Of a DNA stretch of 64,000 bases, positions 1 through 9,322 are shown piece by piece. The stretch lies in assembly GCF_000454545.1 (NCBI RefSeq), contig NZ_CM002139.1:4795757-4859756 (forward strand). The letters are read 5' to 3'. Position numbers and translations under genes: made by a program. This DNA is from Xanthomonas cassavae CFBP 4642 (lineage in GTDB: Bacteria > Pseudomonadota > Gammaproteobacteria > Xanthomonadales > Xanthomonadaceae). The notes under the pieces are model-generated. The model did not search any database, was not told the DNA's origin, and worked only from the letters and a program-made list of their open reading frames with translations. Position 1 is the first letter of the stretch. Every line of letters starts with the position of its first letter.

Positions 1-155
1 ACGTTGACGGTGCGCAGCTGGTCTGCGCCGGCGGCCACCAGGGCCTGCACCGCGCGACTGGAAAAACCGCACATCGGGAATTGCGGGGTGCCTTTCATGA
101 ACAGCACGATCGGGTGCTGTTCGACTTCGGCCTGGATCCGTTCCATCACCGGCAT
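1..155 (-). CDS. grxD: Monothiol glutaredoxin, Grx4 (GrxD) type, 5' part only
   Basis: Only the first 51 codons lie in the window; the gene continues beyond the left edge. The protein begins MPVMERIQAEVEQHPIVLFM and contains the CGFS active site (KGTPQFPMCGFS, residues ~22-33), which defines monothiol glutaredoxins that carry and deliver [2Fe-2S] clusters in the cytoplasm and bind glutathione. The start is the ATG at 155, with a GGAGAG Shine-Dalgarno a few bases upstream. The family is usually about 105-110 residues, so roughly half is missing here. It is divergent from the superoxide dismutase gene at 276. The family call is secure; the symbol follows E. coli GrxD. Confidence 0.9.
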   Translation of the reverse strand, partial: MPVMERIQAEVEQHPIVLFMKGTPQFPMCGFSSRAVQALVAAGADQLRTVN

Positions 156-275
156 TGGACTCTCCTGACTGGGCGCGGCAGGCCCGACCGCCGGGTCGGA
201 TAGACTTCCGCAAAGGCGCGCATTGTAAGCCTTCACGCGACCTGCCGCCGGACTCCCTTCGCTGCCCTGCACACC

Positions 276-854
276 ATGCCGATCGAACACCTTGCCCTGC
301 CCTACTCCCGCGCGGCCCTGGAGCCGCATCTGTCGGCCGCGACACTGCAAGCCCACCATGATGTGTGCCACCGCAGCGAAGTCGAACAACTCAACGCCTG
401 CATCGAAGGCAGTGAGTTCGCAGAGCTGACCCTGGAGGAGATCATCGGGCAGGCGCAGGGCAGCGTGTTCCATCTTGCAGCGCAAGTGTGGAACCACAAT
501 TTCTATTGGCAGTGCCTGCGCCCTCGCGGCGGCGGCGAACCGCTGGGCAGGCTGGCCGACAGCATCGGCAAATCGTTCGGCGATTTCGCGCACTTCAAAC
601 AGGAATTCAATCGCGTGGCCTTGCGCACCTTCGGCTCGGGCTGGGTCTGGCTGGTGCAACGCCCGGACGGCACCCTGGCCATCGTTGCCACGCCCAACGC
701 CTCCACCCCGCTCACCGGACCGGACCGGCCACTGCTGGCTTGCGACGTCTGGGAACACGCGTATTACCTGGACTACCAACAGGACCGCGCGCAGTACCTG
801 AACGCATTCTGGAAACTGATCAACTGGGATTTCGTGGCCAGCCGATTGAGTTGA
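276..854 (+). CDS. sodB: Iron/manganese superoxide dismutase with altered second shell
   Basis: 192 residues, normal length for the cytoplasmic Fe/Mn superoxide dismutase family, which converts superoxide to H2O2 and O2. Aligned by eye to E. coli SodB it keeps all four metal ligands: His27 (QAHH), His in VWNHNFYW, and Asp and His in DVWEHAYY. The Gln of AAQVWNH, typical of the iron type, is also kept. The helix after the first ligand is changed: family His30 is Cys31 and the near-invariant gateway Tyr34 is Glu35 (HRSEV where E. coli has HQTYV). No strong Shine-Dalgarno precedes the ATG. The gene stands alone between divergent grxD and convergent purK. Family membership is clear; full activity is uncertain. 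Confidence 0.85.
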   Translation: MPIEHLALPYSRAALEPHLSAATLQAHHDVCHRSEVEQLNACIEGSEFAELTLEEIIGQAQGSVFHLAAQVWNHNFYWQCLRPRGGGEPLGRLADSIGKSFGDFAHFKQEFNRVALRTFGSGWVWLVQRPDGTLAIVATPNASTPLTGPDRPLLACDVWEHAYYLDYQQDRAQYLNAFWKLINWDFVASRLS

Positions 855-999
855 TCTGAGCTGACCCTCGACGCGGTAGCCGAACCGGTTACCGCTTGTG
901 GCGCAGCCCACGCGCTGCAACAGCGCACGCACGTCCTCGCGGGGATCCGGCACTGCCGGACGAGGGCGCCGCCACGCAAGCAGCCAGTAACGCGCTGGC

Positions 1000-2145
1000 T
1001 CAGCCTTCCTGCAGACGCCCGACAACCGGCGCGACCTGCGCCTCGCGCTGTAATGCCTTGCCCGCCTGCACCAGCGCAGTCGCCAGCGCCTGCGGCGCAT
1101 CGGCACGCACGGTGGCATGCCCTACCTTGCGCCCTTCGCGTGCCTGCTTGCCGTAATCGTGCCAGTGCCCACCCGGCACAGCCAGGAACGCGCCCGCATC
1201 GGGCATGCTGCCCAGCCAGTTCAACATGCAGGCATGCCCCCGCATCGCGGTGCTGCCCAATGGCAGGCCAAGGACCGCACGCACATGATTTTCGAACTGC
1301 GAGGTCTCGGCGCCTTCGATGGTCCAGTGGCCGGAGTTGTGCACGCGCGGGGCGATCTCGTTGGCAAGCAGCTCGCCATCGCGCACGAACAGCTCCAGCG
1401 CGAATACGCCCACGTAGTCCAGCGCTTGCGCGATTGCGCGCGCATGCGTTTCGGCCAGCGCCCGCATGGCGGCATCCACGCTGGCCGGCGCCAGGCTCGC
1501 CGACAGCACGCCATCCACATGCCAGTTCTCGGTCAACGGCCAGGCGCGGAATTCGCCATCGCGACCACGCACTGCCACCACGCTGACTTCGCGCTGAAAC
1601 GGCACGAAAGCCTCCAGGATCAGCCCGACCCGCTCGGCCTGCGCACCCAGCGCGTCCCAGGCGGCATCGGCATCGGCAAGCGTCCTGATGCGGAACTGGC
1701 CCTTGCCGTCGTAGCCGAAGCGGCGGGTCTTGAGCACGCAGGGCGCGCCGATGCGCGCCAGCGCGGCATCCAGGCCGGCGCGGTCGTCGATCGCAGCGAA
1801 TTCGGGCACCGGGATGCCGAGCTCGCGAAACAGGGTCTTTTCGCTGAGCCGGTCCTGCGCCACCGCCAACGCCTGTGGACGCGGAAACACCGGCCGCTGC
1901 GCGGCCAGGTGCTGCGCGCTGGCCGACGGCACGTTCTCGAAATCGAAGGTGATCACGTCCAGCGGTGCGGCGAATGCGGCAAGCGCGGCGGCATCGTCGA
2001 AGGCCCCAACCTGCAGCGGCGCCAGTTGTCCCGCGCAGGCGTCGGCGGCCGGGTCGAACACTGCAAAGCGCAAGCCCAGTGGAGCGCCCGCCAGGACCAG
2101 CATGCGCGCCAGCTGGCCGCCACCCAGAATGCCGACCGTGCTCAT
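1000..2145 (-). CDS. purK: N5-carboxyaminoimidazole ribonucleotide synthase
   Basis: 381 residues, ATP-grasp family. It makes N5-CAIR from aminoimidazole ribonucleotide, ATP and bicarbonate in purine synthesis. The protein opens [16 protein letters not shown], the family's N-terminal nucleotide-fold signature, followed by ATP-grasp segments ([14 protein letters not shown], residues ~145-160) and the conserved [14 protein letters not shown] near residue 265. The ATG at 2145 is favoured because it overlaps the purE stop codon as ATGA; the frame stays open further upstream, but only as a shadow of purE. It is the second gene of a purE-purK operon and translation is probably coupled. No terminator was identified after it. 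Confidence 0.95.
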   Translation of the reverse strand: MSTVGILGGGQLARMLVLAGAPLGLRFAVFDPAADACAGQLAPLQVGAFDDAAALAAFAAPLDVITFDFENVPSASAQHLAAQRPVFPRPQALAVAQDRLSEKTLFRELGIPVPEFAAIDDRAGLDAALARIGAPCVLKTRRFGYDGKGQFRIRTLADADAAWDALGAQAERVGLILEAFVPFQREVSVVAVRGRDGEFRAWPLTENWHVDGVLSASLAPASVDAAMRALAETHARAIAQALDYVGVFALELFVRDGELLANEIAPRVHNSGHWTIEGAETSQFENHVRAVLGLPLGSTAMRGHACMLNWLGSMPDAGAFLAVPGGHWHDYGKQAREGRKVGHATVRADAPQALATALVQAGKALQREAQVAPVVGRLQEG

Positions 2146-2645
2146 TGGCGCGGGTCGTCGCTGGCCATGACATCGTTGGTTTGCCGGGCGCGGAACTGCG
2201 CCAACGCATCGCCGATCTGCGCCTGCTCCGGTGCCAGCATGGCCGCGGCAAACAACGCTGCATTGGCCGCACCCGCATTGCCGATCGCAAAGGTAGCCAC
2301 AGGAATACCAGCCGGCATCTGCACGATCGACAGCAGCGAATCCAAGCCGTTGAGCGCCTTGGACTGCACCGGCACGCCCAGCACCGGCACCGCGGTCTTG
2401 GCGGCCAGCATGCCCGGCAGGTGCGCCGCGCCGCCGGCGCCGGCAATGATCGCGCGCAGGCCGCGCTCGCCCGCTTGCTCGGCGTAGGTGAACAACACAT
2501 CCGGGGTGCGGTGCGCCGAGACCACCTTGACTTCGTACGGCACGCCCAGCGCATCGAGCTTCTGAGCCGCGTGTTGCATGGTTTCCCAATCCGAACGGGA
2601 GCCCATCACGATGCCGACCAGCGGCGCGGAGTGGTTGGAGGTCAT
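2142..2645 (-). CDS. purE: N5-CAIR mutase (class I PurE)
   Basis: 167 residues, normal for class I PurE. It moves the carboxylate of N5-CAIR to give CAIR, directly using the PurK product. The signature GSRSDW lies at residues ~15-20, SAHRTPD at ~43-49 and [12 protein letters not shown] at ~67-78. These are the substrate phosphate- and ribose-binding loops. The C-terminal tail is slightly longer than usual. The stop codon overlaps the purK start (ATGA). It is the first gene of the operon, divergent from the Trm112-like gene with about 58 bp between the start codons, so a promoter must lie there. Confidence 0.95.
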   Translation of the reverse strand: MTSNHSAPLVGIVMGSRSDWETMQHAAQKLDALGVPYEVKVVSAHRTPDVLFTYAEQAGERGLRAIIAGAGGAAHLPGMLAAKTAVPVLGVPVQSKALNGLDSLLSIVQMPAGIPVATFAIGNAGAANAALFAAAMLAPEQAQIGDALAQFRARQTNDVMASDDPRQ

Positions 2646-2703
2646 GGCCCTGCCCTGCGGTAAAGACGTATTCTAGCCAATCTCCACGCAAGACAAGACT
2701 TCG

Positions 2704-2973
2704 ATGGATCGCAAACTGCTCGACCTGCTGTGCTCGCCCGATACCCGTCAGCCGCTTTCGCTGCTGGATGGCAAGGGTCTGGAAGCACTCAACACCGCCA
2801 TTGCCGGCGGAACCCTGCAGCGCGCCGACGGCAGCGTACAGGCGCAGCCGCTGCGCGAGGCGTTGATCACCCGCGACCGCAAGCAGATCTTCCGCGTCGA
2901 CGACGGTATTCCGGTGTTACTGGCCGAAGAGGCCATCGCCACCGCGCAGATCGCCGACTTCCCCGAAAAGTGA
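2704..2973 (+). CDS. Trm112 family (UPF0434) small protein
   Basis: 89 residues beginning MDRKLLDLLCSPDTRQPL and carrying the later motif FRVDDGIPVLL. Both are hallmarks of the short bacterial Trm112-like family (E. coli YcaR relatives). Eukaryotic and archaeal Trm112 activates methyltransferases; the bacterial role is less clear. Only one cysteine (residue 10) is present, so the zinc site of some Trm112 proteins is absent. The stop codon overlaps the GTG start of nadC as GTGA, so the two genes are probably coupled. A link to NAD synthesis is not implied by the family and rests on position only. Confidence 0.85.
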   Translation: MDRKLLDLLCSPDTRQPLSLLDGKGLEALNTAIAGGTLQRADGSVQAQPLREALITRDRKQIFRVDDGIPVLLAEEAIATAQIADFPEK

Positions 2974-3854
2974 GCTCGTCCGTGCGTGCCAGCGTGCCGG
3001 AGGCGCCTCCTGCGGCCGTGGTCGAAGCCGATGTAGCGCGCGCGCTGACCGAGGATATCGGCAGCGGCGACGTCACCGCCGCGCTATTGCCCGACCAGGC
3101 CGACAGCGCCTACCTGCTGTGCAAGCAGGATGCGGTGATCGCCGGCCGTCCCTGGTTCGATGCCGCCCACCGCGCACTCGATCCGCTGGTGCGCATCGAC
3201 TGGCACGTCCACGAAGGCCAGCACGTGAGCGCCGGCACCGTGCTGGCCCTGCTGCAGGGTCGCAGCCGCAGCTTGGTCAGCGCCGAGCGCACCTCGCTGA
3301 ATTTCCTGCAGACGCTTTCGGCCACTGCCACTGCCACTGCAGCCTATGTCGCCGCCGTGGCTGGCACGGGCGCGCGCATCCTGGACACACGCAAGACGCT
3401 GCCAGGCCTGCGCGCGGCGCAGAAGTACGCGGTGCGTTGCGGCGGCGGCGATAACCACCGCATCGGTCTGTTCGATACGGTGATGCTGAAGGAAAACCAC
3501 ATCCGCGCCGCCGGTTCGTTGAGCGCTGCCGTGCATGCAGCACGTGCGCAGCAACCGCAGTTGCCGCTGGTGGTCGAAGTGGAAACGCTGGAGCAACTAC
3601 GCGAAGCATTAAAGGTCGGTTGCACGCGCATCCTGATCGACGACTTCGACCAGACCATGCGCCGCGAAGCGGTGCGTATCGTTGCCGCACTGCCGCGCGA
3701 CCAGCGCATTCCTCTGGAGGTCTCCGGCAGCGTGGATCTGGCCGGCATTCGCGCCATCGCCGAAGACGGTGTGGACTGCATCTCCATCGGCGGGCTGACC
3801 AAACACGTGCAGGCGGTGGATCTGTCGCTCAAGCTCGGACCGCCGCCGCACTGA
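2970..3854 (+). CDS. nadC: Quinolinate phosphoribosyltransferase (nicotinate-nucleotide pyrophosphorylase)
   Basis: 294 residues. It converts quinolinate and PRPP to nicotinate mononucleotide, PPi and CO2 in de novo NAD synthesis. Visible motifs are EDIGSGDVTAALLP (residues ~21-34), the catalytic TRKTLPGLR (~131-139), KYAVRCGGGDNHRIGL, MLKENHI (~172-178), VEVETLEQLREAL and the C-terminal EVSGSVDLAGIRAIAEDGVDCISIG split by these positions. I chose GTG 2970 because it overlaps the upstream stop (GTGA) and gives a typical length; GTG 2982 is the alternative. It is transcribed with the Trm112-like gene. Confidence 0.95.
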   Translation: MSSSVRASVPEAPPAAVVEADVARALTEDIGSGDVTAALLPDQADSAYLLCKQDAVIAGRPWFDAAHRALDPLVRIDWHVHEGQHVSAGTVLALLQGRSRSLVSAERTSLNFLQTLSATATATAAYVAAVAGTGARILDTRKTLPGLRAAQKYAVRCGGGDNHRIGLFDTVMLKENHIRAAGSLSAAVHAARAQQPQLPLVVEVETLEQLREALKVGCTRILIDDFDQTMRREAVRIVAALPRDQRIPLEVSGSVDLAGIRAIAEDGVDCISIGGLTKHVQAVDLSLKLGPPPH

Positions 3855-3917
3855 TTTCACGCGTGCACGCCGCCCGCTCTGGCAGCCTGCCATGATTGAT
3901 TGCATGCGGAATAGTCG

Positions 3918-4976
3918 ATGACTGCAAGACCTTGGCCGTGGATCTGTCTGCTGCTTGCCGGATGGGGAGGCAGCGCCGCCGCTGCCGAAGTGTGCGATGT
4001 CCCGCCGCGCTTCGGCACCAGCCCGGCAGCCATCGCCATCGTGCGCAGCGCCTGTAACGAACATCGCCTGTGGCAACGTCCGTTTATCGATGCCAAGGGC
4101 CGGCTGGCCAGCCTGGGCGTGACCGAAGCCGAATCCGGTTATCTGGCAGACCACGGCGTGGTGGCCTGGCAGCGTGTTGCAGGCTACTGGCGCGACAGCG
4201 GCACGCTCGACTCGATGGGTGGGCGTCCGGGTGCCTCCAGTTGTGCCGCACTGGACGGCACGCGCTACACCGCCAGCGATTGCCGCGCGTTTCTGATCGA
4301 CAACCCATGGTCGGCCGCCTTCATCTCCTGGGTGATGACGCAAGCCGGGCTGAGCGGCTTCCATCGTTCGGCGCGCCATCTGGACTACATCCGCAGCGCC
4401 TACAACGACGGCGCCACCGGCCCGTACCAGTTCAGCGATCCGGCAGTCGAAAAGCCCGCACCTGGCGATCTGCTGTGCCTGCTGCGCGGGCGCAGCACCG
4501 CGCTCGGCTATGCCGGACTGAAGGCCGCGCTCGGCGGCAGCGCACCGATGCCGTGGCAATCGCATTGCGATGTGGTGGTAGCTGCCAACGTCGGCGGTGA
4601 TCGCACGCTGTATCTGATTGGCGGCAACGTGTTCAATACGGTGATGATGCGCAAGATGCCGCTGGATCGCGCCGGCCGCGTCGTCCTGCCGACGCCGCAG
4701 TCGGACAGCAACCAGGATCAGAACGAGGACAGCCTGGGCATCGCCAGCGAATGCACGCCAGCCAAGGAAGAACTCTGCGACTTCAACCGACGCGACTGGG
4801 CCGCACTGCTGAAACTGCGCCCGGATGCGGCAGTGGCTAGCCCGCCACCGACGGCGCTGTTGCCGGCACCCGGCATCGCGCCCGCGGAGCAAACGATGCC
4901 GCCAGGCTTTCCACGCGTCGTGCCGCCGCGCCCGGAGACGCAGCCTGCGCCGACGCAACAACAGCAACCGGAGTAA
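3918..4976 (+). CDS. Exported DUF2272-type protein
   Basis: 352 residues. An N-terminal signal peptide is clear (hydrophobic ICLLLAGWGGSAAAA, cleavage near residue 22), so the protein is exported. The body includes the segments NPWSAAFISWVMTQAGLSGF (residues ~132-151) and a following R/Y-rich helix, which I recognise as the DUF2272 family; these resemble amidase or CHAP-like folds, but no function is established. Seven or so cysteines could form disulfides. The C-terminal 60 residues are Pro-rich and low complexity. It follows nadC by 63 bp on the same strand and is followed by a repeat block. Family call moderate; function unknown. Confidence 0.65.
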   Translation: MTARPWPWICLLLAGWGGSAAAAEVCDVPPRFGTSPAAIAIVRSACNEHRLWQRPFIDAKGRLASLGVTEAESGYLADHGVVAWQRVAGYWRDSGTLDSMGGRPGASSCAALDGTRYTASDCRAFLIDNPWSAAFISWVMTQAGLSGFHRSARHLDYIRSAYNDGATGPYQFSDPAVEKPAPGDLLCLLRGRSTALGYAGLKAALGGSAPMPWQSHCDVVVAANVGGDRTLYLIGGNVFNTVMMRKMPLDRAGRVVLPTPQSDSNQDQNEDSLGIASECTPAKEELCDFNRRDWAALLKLRPDAAVASPPPTALLPAPGIAPAEQTMPPGFPRVVPPRPETQPAPTQQQQPE

Positions 4977-4988
4977 GGACGGATTCAA

Positions 4989-5118
4989 AGCCCCTCTCCT
5001 GCGGGAGAAGGGTTGGGGCGAGGGTGCGGGTGAAACCACTCACCTTTCGAATATCACCAGGCTTTCCACGCACCCTCATCCGGCGCTGCGCGCCACCTTG
5101 TTCCGAGGGGAGAAGGAA
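4989..5118. repeat. Intergenic mosaic repeat (CCCCTCTCC...GAGGGTGCGGG type)
   Basis: The stretch starts with cccctctcctgcgggagaag followed by ggttggggcgagggtgcggg, and ends with an inverted partner (cgcaccctcatccggcgctg ... gaggggagaagg). Very similar words occur inverted at 40251-40430. It lies just after the DUF2272 gene and before the pnp terminator and has no coding signal. This pattern is typical of dispersed intergenic repeats in Xanthomonas. Confidence 0.6.
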
Positions 5119-5138
5119 TTATTACCAAACGCACGTAA

Positions 5139-5162
5139 CAAAAAAGCGGGCCGAAGCCCGCT
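5139..5162 (-). terminator. Rho-independent terminator of pnp
   Basis: On the minus strand AGCGGGC-TTCG-GCCCGCT is followed by TTTTTTGTTA. A 7-bp GC-rich stem with a stable tetraloop and a T-run, placed 44-67 bp after the pnp stop codon, makes a strong intrinsic terminator. Confidence 0.9.
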
Positions 5163-5205
5163 TGTTCGTCATGCGTCACCTACGTGATGCATCAGCAAGC
5201 AGCGA

Positions 5206-7320
5206 TTACTCGGCCGAAGCCGGCACGCCCTCGCCTTCTTCCACTGCCTTGATCGACAGACGGATGCGGCCCTGCTTGTCCACTTCCAGCACCTTGACGC
5301 GCACCAGATCGCCTTCCTTCAACTTGTCGCCGACCTTCTCCACGCGCTCGCTGGAGATCTGCGAGACGTGCACCAGGCCGTCCTTGCCCGGCAGGATGGT
5401 GACGAACGCGCCGAAGTCCATGATCTTGGCGACCTTGCCTTCGTAGATGCGGCCCGGCTCCACGTCCGAGGTGATCTGCTCGATGCGCGACTTGGCAGCT
5501 TGCGCGGCGATCGCGTTGACCGAGGCGATGATGATCGTGCCGTCGTCCTGGATATCGATCTGCGTACCCGTTTCCTTGGTGATCGCCTGGATGGTCGAGC
5601 CGCCCTTGCCGATCACTTCGCGGATCTTGTCCGGGTGGATCTTGATGGTCAGCAGACGCGGCGCGTAGTCGCTCAGCTCCTGACGCGGGGTGGTCAGCGC
5701 ATGCGCCATCTCGCCCAGGATGTGCAGACGGCCGGCCTTGGCCTGCTGCAATGCCTGCTTCATGATCTCTTCGGTGATGCCTTCGATCTTGATGTCCATC
5801 TGCAGCGCGGACACGCCTTCGGCAGTACCGGCCACCTTGAAGTCCATGTCGCCCAGGTGATCTTCGTCACCCAGGATGTCCGACAGCACCACGAAGTCGT
5901 TGCCTTCCTTCACCAGACCCATCGCGATACCTGCGACCGGCGCCTTGATCGGCACACCGGCATCCATCAGCGCCAGGGAGCTGCCGCAGACCGATGCCAT
6001 CGACGAAGAACCGTTGGACTCGGTGATTTCCGAGACCACGCGAATGGTGTACGGGAATTCTTCCAGGCTCGGCATCACGGCCAGCACGCCGCGCTTGGCC
6101 AGACGGCCGTGGCCGATCTCGCGACGCTTCGGCGCGCCGAAACGGCCGCACTCGCCCACCGAATACGGAGGGAAGTTGTAATGGAACAGGAAGTTCTCTT
6201 TGTACTCGCCCGACACCGCGTCAATGACCTGGCCATCGCGCGCGGTACCCAGCGTAGTGATCACGATCGCCTGGGTCTCGCCGCGGGTGAACAGCGACGA
6301 GCCATGGGTACGCGGCAGCACGCCGGCCTTGGCGCTGATCGGACGCACGGTATCCAGCGCACGGCCGTCGATACGCACCTTGGTGCTCAGCACCGAGCCA
6401 CGCATGGTCTGGTATTCCAGCTCGCCGAATTCCTTCGACAGATCGCCGGCAGCCCAGCCTTCGACGGTGGCGCGCGGTGCCAGCGCACCCAGCACGTCCT
6501 TCTTGATCGCCGAAATCGCATCGCGGCGCTGCAGCTTGTCGCGCACCTGGAATGCCGACGCGAGCTGATCGCCCACCGCGTCCTTCAGTGCGGCGATCAT
6601 GCCGTCGTTCTTTGCCGGGGCCACCCAGTCGGACGGCTTGGTGCCGGCTTCGACGGTCAGCTCGTTGATGATGTTGATGACCTTCTGCATCTCGCGATGG
6701 CCGAACGTCACAGCGCCCAGCATCACTTCTTCCGACAGCAGTTCGGCTTCGGACTCGACCATCAGCACCGCATTGGCGGTACCGGCCACAACCAGCTCCA
6801 GCTGCGAATCCTTCAGCTCGGTCACGGTCGGGTTGAGGATGTATTCGCCGTTCTTGTAACCGACCTTCGCTGCAGCGATCGGGCCGTTGAACGGGGTGCC
6901 GGCCAGCGACAGCGCGGCCGATGCGCCGATCAGCGCGGCGATATCGCCGTCGATGTCCGGGTTCATCGACATCACGGTGGCGATGATCTGCACTTCGTTC
7001 TTGTAGTCCTCCGGGAACAGCGGACGGATCGGACGATCAATCAGGCGCGAGATCAACGTTTCCTTCTCGGTCGCACGTCCTTCGCGCTTGAAGAAGCCGC
7101 CCGGGATGCGGCCGCCGGCGTAGAACTTCTCCTGATAATCGACCGTCAGGGGAAAGAAGTCCTGCCCTTCGCGCGCGCTCTTGGCGGCGACGGCGGTGAC
7201 CAGCAGTACGGTGTCGTCGAACTTGACGATGACGGCGCCGCCTGCCTGGCGAGCGATTTCGCCCGTCTCAAGGGTGACGGTGTGCTTGCCGTACTGGAAG
7301 GTTTTGGTGATTTTTGCCAC
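5206..7320 (-). CDS. pnp: Polynucleotide phosphorylase
   Basis: 704 residues, full length. It is the 3'-to-5' phosphorolytic exoribonuclease of mRNA turnover and a degradosome partner. Two RNase PH-like domains (residues ~5-145 and ~310-545) flank a helical linker. [14 protein letters not shown] (~70-83) and the second-core [14 protein letters not shown] segment are visible. A KH domain ([20 protein letters not shown], ~556-575) and an S1 domain ([20 protein letters not shown], ~622-641) close the protein. It starts ATGGCAAAAATC. It follows rpsO in the classical rpsO-pnp order, with a strong hairpin between them and a terminator after it. The E. coli homologue regulates itself through its leader; that cannot be judged here. 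Confidence 0.98.
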   Translation of the reverse strand: MAKITKTFQYGKHTVTLETGEIARQAGGAVIVKFDDTVLLVTAVAAKSAREGQDFFPLTVDYQEKFYAGGRIPGGFFKREGRATEKETLISRLIDRPIRPLFPEDYKNEVQIIATVMSMNPDIDGDIAALIGASAALSLAGTPFNGPIAAAKVGYKNGEYILNPTVTELKDSQLELVVAGTANAVLMVESEAELLSEEVMLGAVTFGHREMQKVINIINELTVEAGTKPSDWVAPAKNDGMIAALKDAVGDQLASAFQVRDKLQRRDAISAIKKDVLGALAPRATVEGWAAGDLSKEFGELEYQTMRGSVLSTKVRIDGRALDTVRPISAKAGVLPRTHGSSLFTRGETQAIVITTLGTARDGQVIDAVSGEYKENFLFHYNFPPYSVGECGRFGAPKRREIGHGRLAKRGVLAVMPSLEEFPYTIRVVSEITESNGSSSMASVCGSSLALMDAGVPIKAPVAGIAMGLVKEGNDFVVLSDILGDEDHLGDMDFKVAGTAEGVSALQMDIKIEGITEEIMKQALQQAKAGRLHILGEMAHALTTPRQELSDYAPRLLTIKIHPDKIREVIGKGGSTIQAITKETGTQIDIQDDGTIIIASVNAIAAQAAKSRIEQITSDVEPGRIYEGKVAKIMDFGAFVTILPGKDGLVHVSQISSERVEKVGDKLKEGDLVRVKVLEVDKQGRIRLSIKAVEEGEGVPASAE

Positions 7321-7440
7321 GGAGGTTTTTCCTTAGGTGTTGCTGTCTTCGTTGGACCGTCGTCGACCCATGCCGAGAACGGGCGGCCGGGAGGCTCCGG
7401 CCCATGAACTTGGTAATGCGATGACGCGTTTGCGAAGGAC

Positions 7441-7474
7441 CAAAACAAAACCGCGGCGCATCGCTGCGCCGCGG
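7441..7474 (-). terminator. Hairpin terminator between rpsO and pnp
   Basis: Minus strand CCGCGGCGCA-GCGA-TGCGCCGCGG, a 10-bp stem, followed by TTTTGTTTTG. It lies 14 bp after the rpsO stop codon and about 120 bp before the pnp start. In the known rpsO-pnp arrangement such a structure lets only part of transcription continue into pnp. Confidence 0.88.
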
Positions 7475-7487
7475 CGGTAGGACTCGA

Positions 7488-7748
7488 TCAGCGGCGCAGG
7501 CCGAGCTTCTCGATCAGCGACTTGTAGCGGTCGTTGTCCTTCTTCTTCAGGTAGTCGAGCAGGCTGCGGCGACGGTTGACCATCTGCAACAGACCACGAC
7601 GGCTGTGGTGATCCTTCTTGTGGGTCTTGAAGTGACCGGTCAGCAGCTCGATGCGTGCGGTCAGCAGAGCAACCTGCACTTCCGGCGAACCGGTGTCCTG
7701 GGCGCTGCGCTTGTTGTCTTCAATAACTTTCTGGGTGTCGACTGACAT
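7488..7748 (-). CDS. rpsO: 30S ribosomal protein S15
   Basis: 86 residues after the initiator-containing start [20 protein letters not shown]; normal family length is 87-89. S15 binds 16S rRNA in the central domain of the small subunit. Conserved [34 protein letters not shown] and the terminal [12 protein letters not shown] are all present. The frame extends 16 codons upstream, but the ATG at 7748 gives the family N-terminus. A good promoter 115-145 bp upstream and a terminator immediately downstream make it its own transcription unit, with some read-through into pnp. Confidence 0.98.
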   Translation of the reverse strand: MSVDTQKVIEDNKRSAQDTGSPEVQVALLTARIELLTGHFKTHKKDHHSRRGLLQMVNRRRSLLDYLKKKDNDRYKSLIEKLGLRR

Positions 7749-7863
7749 GATGTTTACTCGATAGATGCGTGGTCGACAGGAACGTGCGTGACGCACCGTC
7801 GGACTCGCCGTTTGCTAGGAATATGCGCGCTTGGCGCTGAGGTGCCCCGATCGGGGCCGCGAA

Positions 7864-7892
7864 ATTGTACCGTTGCATGGCGCCAGGAACAA
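7864..7892 (-). promoter_or_regulatory. Sigma-70 promoter of rpsO
   Basis: Minus strand -35 TTGTTC, 17-bp spacer, -10 TACAAT. It lies between truB and rpsO and leaves a leader of roughly 105-110 nt before the rpsO start, long enough for the S15 autoregulatory structures known in other bacteria (not demonstrated here). Confidence 0.7.
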
Positions 7893-7904
7893 GTTGACCA
7901 AGCC

Positions 7905-8831
7905 TTAACAACTCACAGACTGGTTCAGTCCGTTGAACAGGCGCTGCGGCGACAGCCGACCGTCAGCGTCAACAAGGCCAAGGCCTGACGGGCTTCCATC
8001 CGGCCCGAAAACCGCCACCTGACCGACCGGAAACGCCGGGTCGCGTAACCGTTGACCCATCCGGAAGCGGGTCGCATGGGCCTGGTCGAGGGCGATCTGC
8101 GCAAAATCTGCCAGCCCGGCCTGGATCGGCAACAGCAGATCTTCCGCCCGCGCGCCCGATTCCAATGCCGCGCTCAACGCTTCAAGGGTCATCATCTGTG
8201 GCGCCCGGAACGGCTCCACCCAGAGCCGGCGTAGCGAGGCGATATGCGCACCGCAGCCGAGCACTTCGCCCAGATCGCGGCCCAGGCTGCGGATGTAGGT
8301 GCCCGAGCCGCAGGTCACGCGCAGTTGCAGATGCGGCGCCTGGTAGCTCATCAACTCGATCGCATGCACGTCGACCTCGCGCACCGGGGCCTCGATCACC
8401 TCGCCCCGGCGTGCCTTGGCATACAGCGGCTCACCGCCCTGCTTGAGCGCCGAATAGATCGGAGCCTGCTGCTGGATGCGCCCGACAAATGGAGCCAAGG
8501 CCGCACGCAATGCGTCTTCGCTCAGCGCAGGCACCGCACGCTCGCGCAGCGGCTCGCCGTCGGCATCGTCGGTATCGGTGGTGACGCCCAGCACCACCTC
8601 GGCGTCGTATGCCTTGGCCGAACCCAGCAGCAAGCCGGCGATCTTGGTTGCCTCGCCCAGGCATAACGGCAGCAAGCCGGTGGCCAGCGGGTCCAGGCTG
8701 CCGGTATGGCCACCTTTGTCTGCGCGCAATAAGCGGCGCGCGGCCTGCAAGGCATTATTTGAGCTGAGCCCGGCCGGTTTATCCAGCAACAGGATGCCGT
8801 GCAGCGGGCGATAGACGATGCGGGATTTCAA
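7905..8831 (-). CDS. truB: tRNA pseudouridine(55) synthase
   Basis: 308 residues if translation begins at the TTG at 8831. It makes pseudouridine 55 in the T-loop of tRNAs. The catalytic motif [13 protein letters not shown] (residues ~41-53, catalytic Asp44) and the preceding [15 protein letters not shown] are clear. A C-terminal PUA-like region includes [20 protein letters not shown]. No ATG precedes the conserved N-terminus: TTG 8831 starts right at it, and TTG 8903 would add 24 unconserved residues but lies closer to the rbfA stop. It follows rbfA in the infB cluster. Confidence 0.93.
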   Translation of the reverse strand: MKSRIVYRPLHGILLLDKPAGLSSNNALQAARRLLRADKGGHTGSLDPLATGLLPLCLGEATKIAGLLLGSAKAYDAEVVLGVTTDTDDADGEPLRERAVPALSEDALRAALAPFVGRIQQQAPIYSALKQGGEPLYAKARRGEVIEAPVREVDVHAIELMSYQAPHLQLRVTCGSGTYIRSLGRDLGEVLGCGAHIASLRRLWVEPFRAPQMMTLEALSAALESGARAEDLLLPIQAGLADFAQIALDQAHATRFRMGQRLRDPAFPVGQVAVFGPDGSPSGLGLVDADGRLSPQRLFNGLNQSVSC

Positions 8832-8911
8832 AAGATCGGTGCTCGAATCGGACGCCGTGCGCGTCCGCGGGAATCCAGGGGCGCAGCAATCTCGCCCAGC
8901 CAACGCAGCGC

Positions 8912-9304
8912 TTAGCGCTGCTCGGCGTCTTCATCGCTGGAGGTGGCCTGCGGGCCGACATCGTCCAGGTCACGCAGCAGGTTATCGATCCGTTCGCCAC
9001 GGTCGACCGAGTCGTCGTAGTGAAAGTGCAGCTCGGGCACGTGACGCAGCTTCATGGCGCGCGCCAGCTGCGTGCGCAGCTGCCCGGCGATTTCCTTGAG
9101 CCCCTTGACCGCTTCGGCCGACCGCTCCTGCTGTAGCGCGGTGACGAACACCTTGGCGTGCGCCAGGTCGCGGCTGATCTCGACATCGGACACGCTGACC
9201 GACGGCAAGCCGTGATCGCGCACGGCCGCGTGCACGATGGTGCCGAGGTCGCGACGCACCTGCGCCGAAACGCGGTCGGTGCGATGGAATGATTTGGTTG
9301 GCAT
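8912..9304 (-). CDS. rbfA: Ribosome-binding factor A
   Basis: 130 residues. RbfA is a KH-fold 30S maturation and cold-adaptation factor that acts on the 5' end of 16S r[23 protein letters not shown] and the conserved [20 protein letters not shown] (~40-59) are visible. The C-terminal tail is short and acidic. The frame runs upstream into the repeat tract, but the ATG at 9304 gives the family start. It sits between infB and truB; the 121-bp infB-rbfA gap holds a heptamer repeat. Confidence 0.95.
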   Translation of the reverse strand: MPTKSFHRTDRVSAQVRRDLGTIVHAAVRDHGLPSVSVSDVEISRDLAHAKVFVTALQQERSAEAVKGLKEIAGQLRTQLARAMKLRHVPELHFHYDDSVDRGERIDNLLRDLDDVGPQATSSDEDAEQR

Positions 9305-9322
9305 GGTCGGAGCCTTTGGTTC

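Noticed and set aside
855..999. Hairpin-like GCGGTA ... TACCGC after the superoxide dismutase gene as a terminator
   Set aside because: The stem is short and no T-run follows.
773..2554. 593-codon minus-strand frame across purK/purE
   Set aside because: It is an out-of-frame shadow of purE-purK and reads Arg/Cys-rich low-complexity sequence.
5368..7407. 679-codon plus-strand frame opposite pnp, and similar frames opposite nusA and nuoG
   Set aside because: These shadow frames are rich in Arg, His and Gln, lack start signals and oppose known genes.
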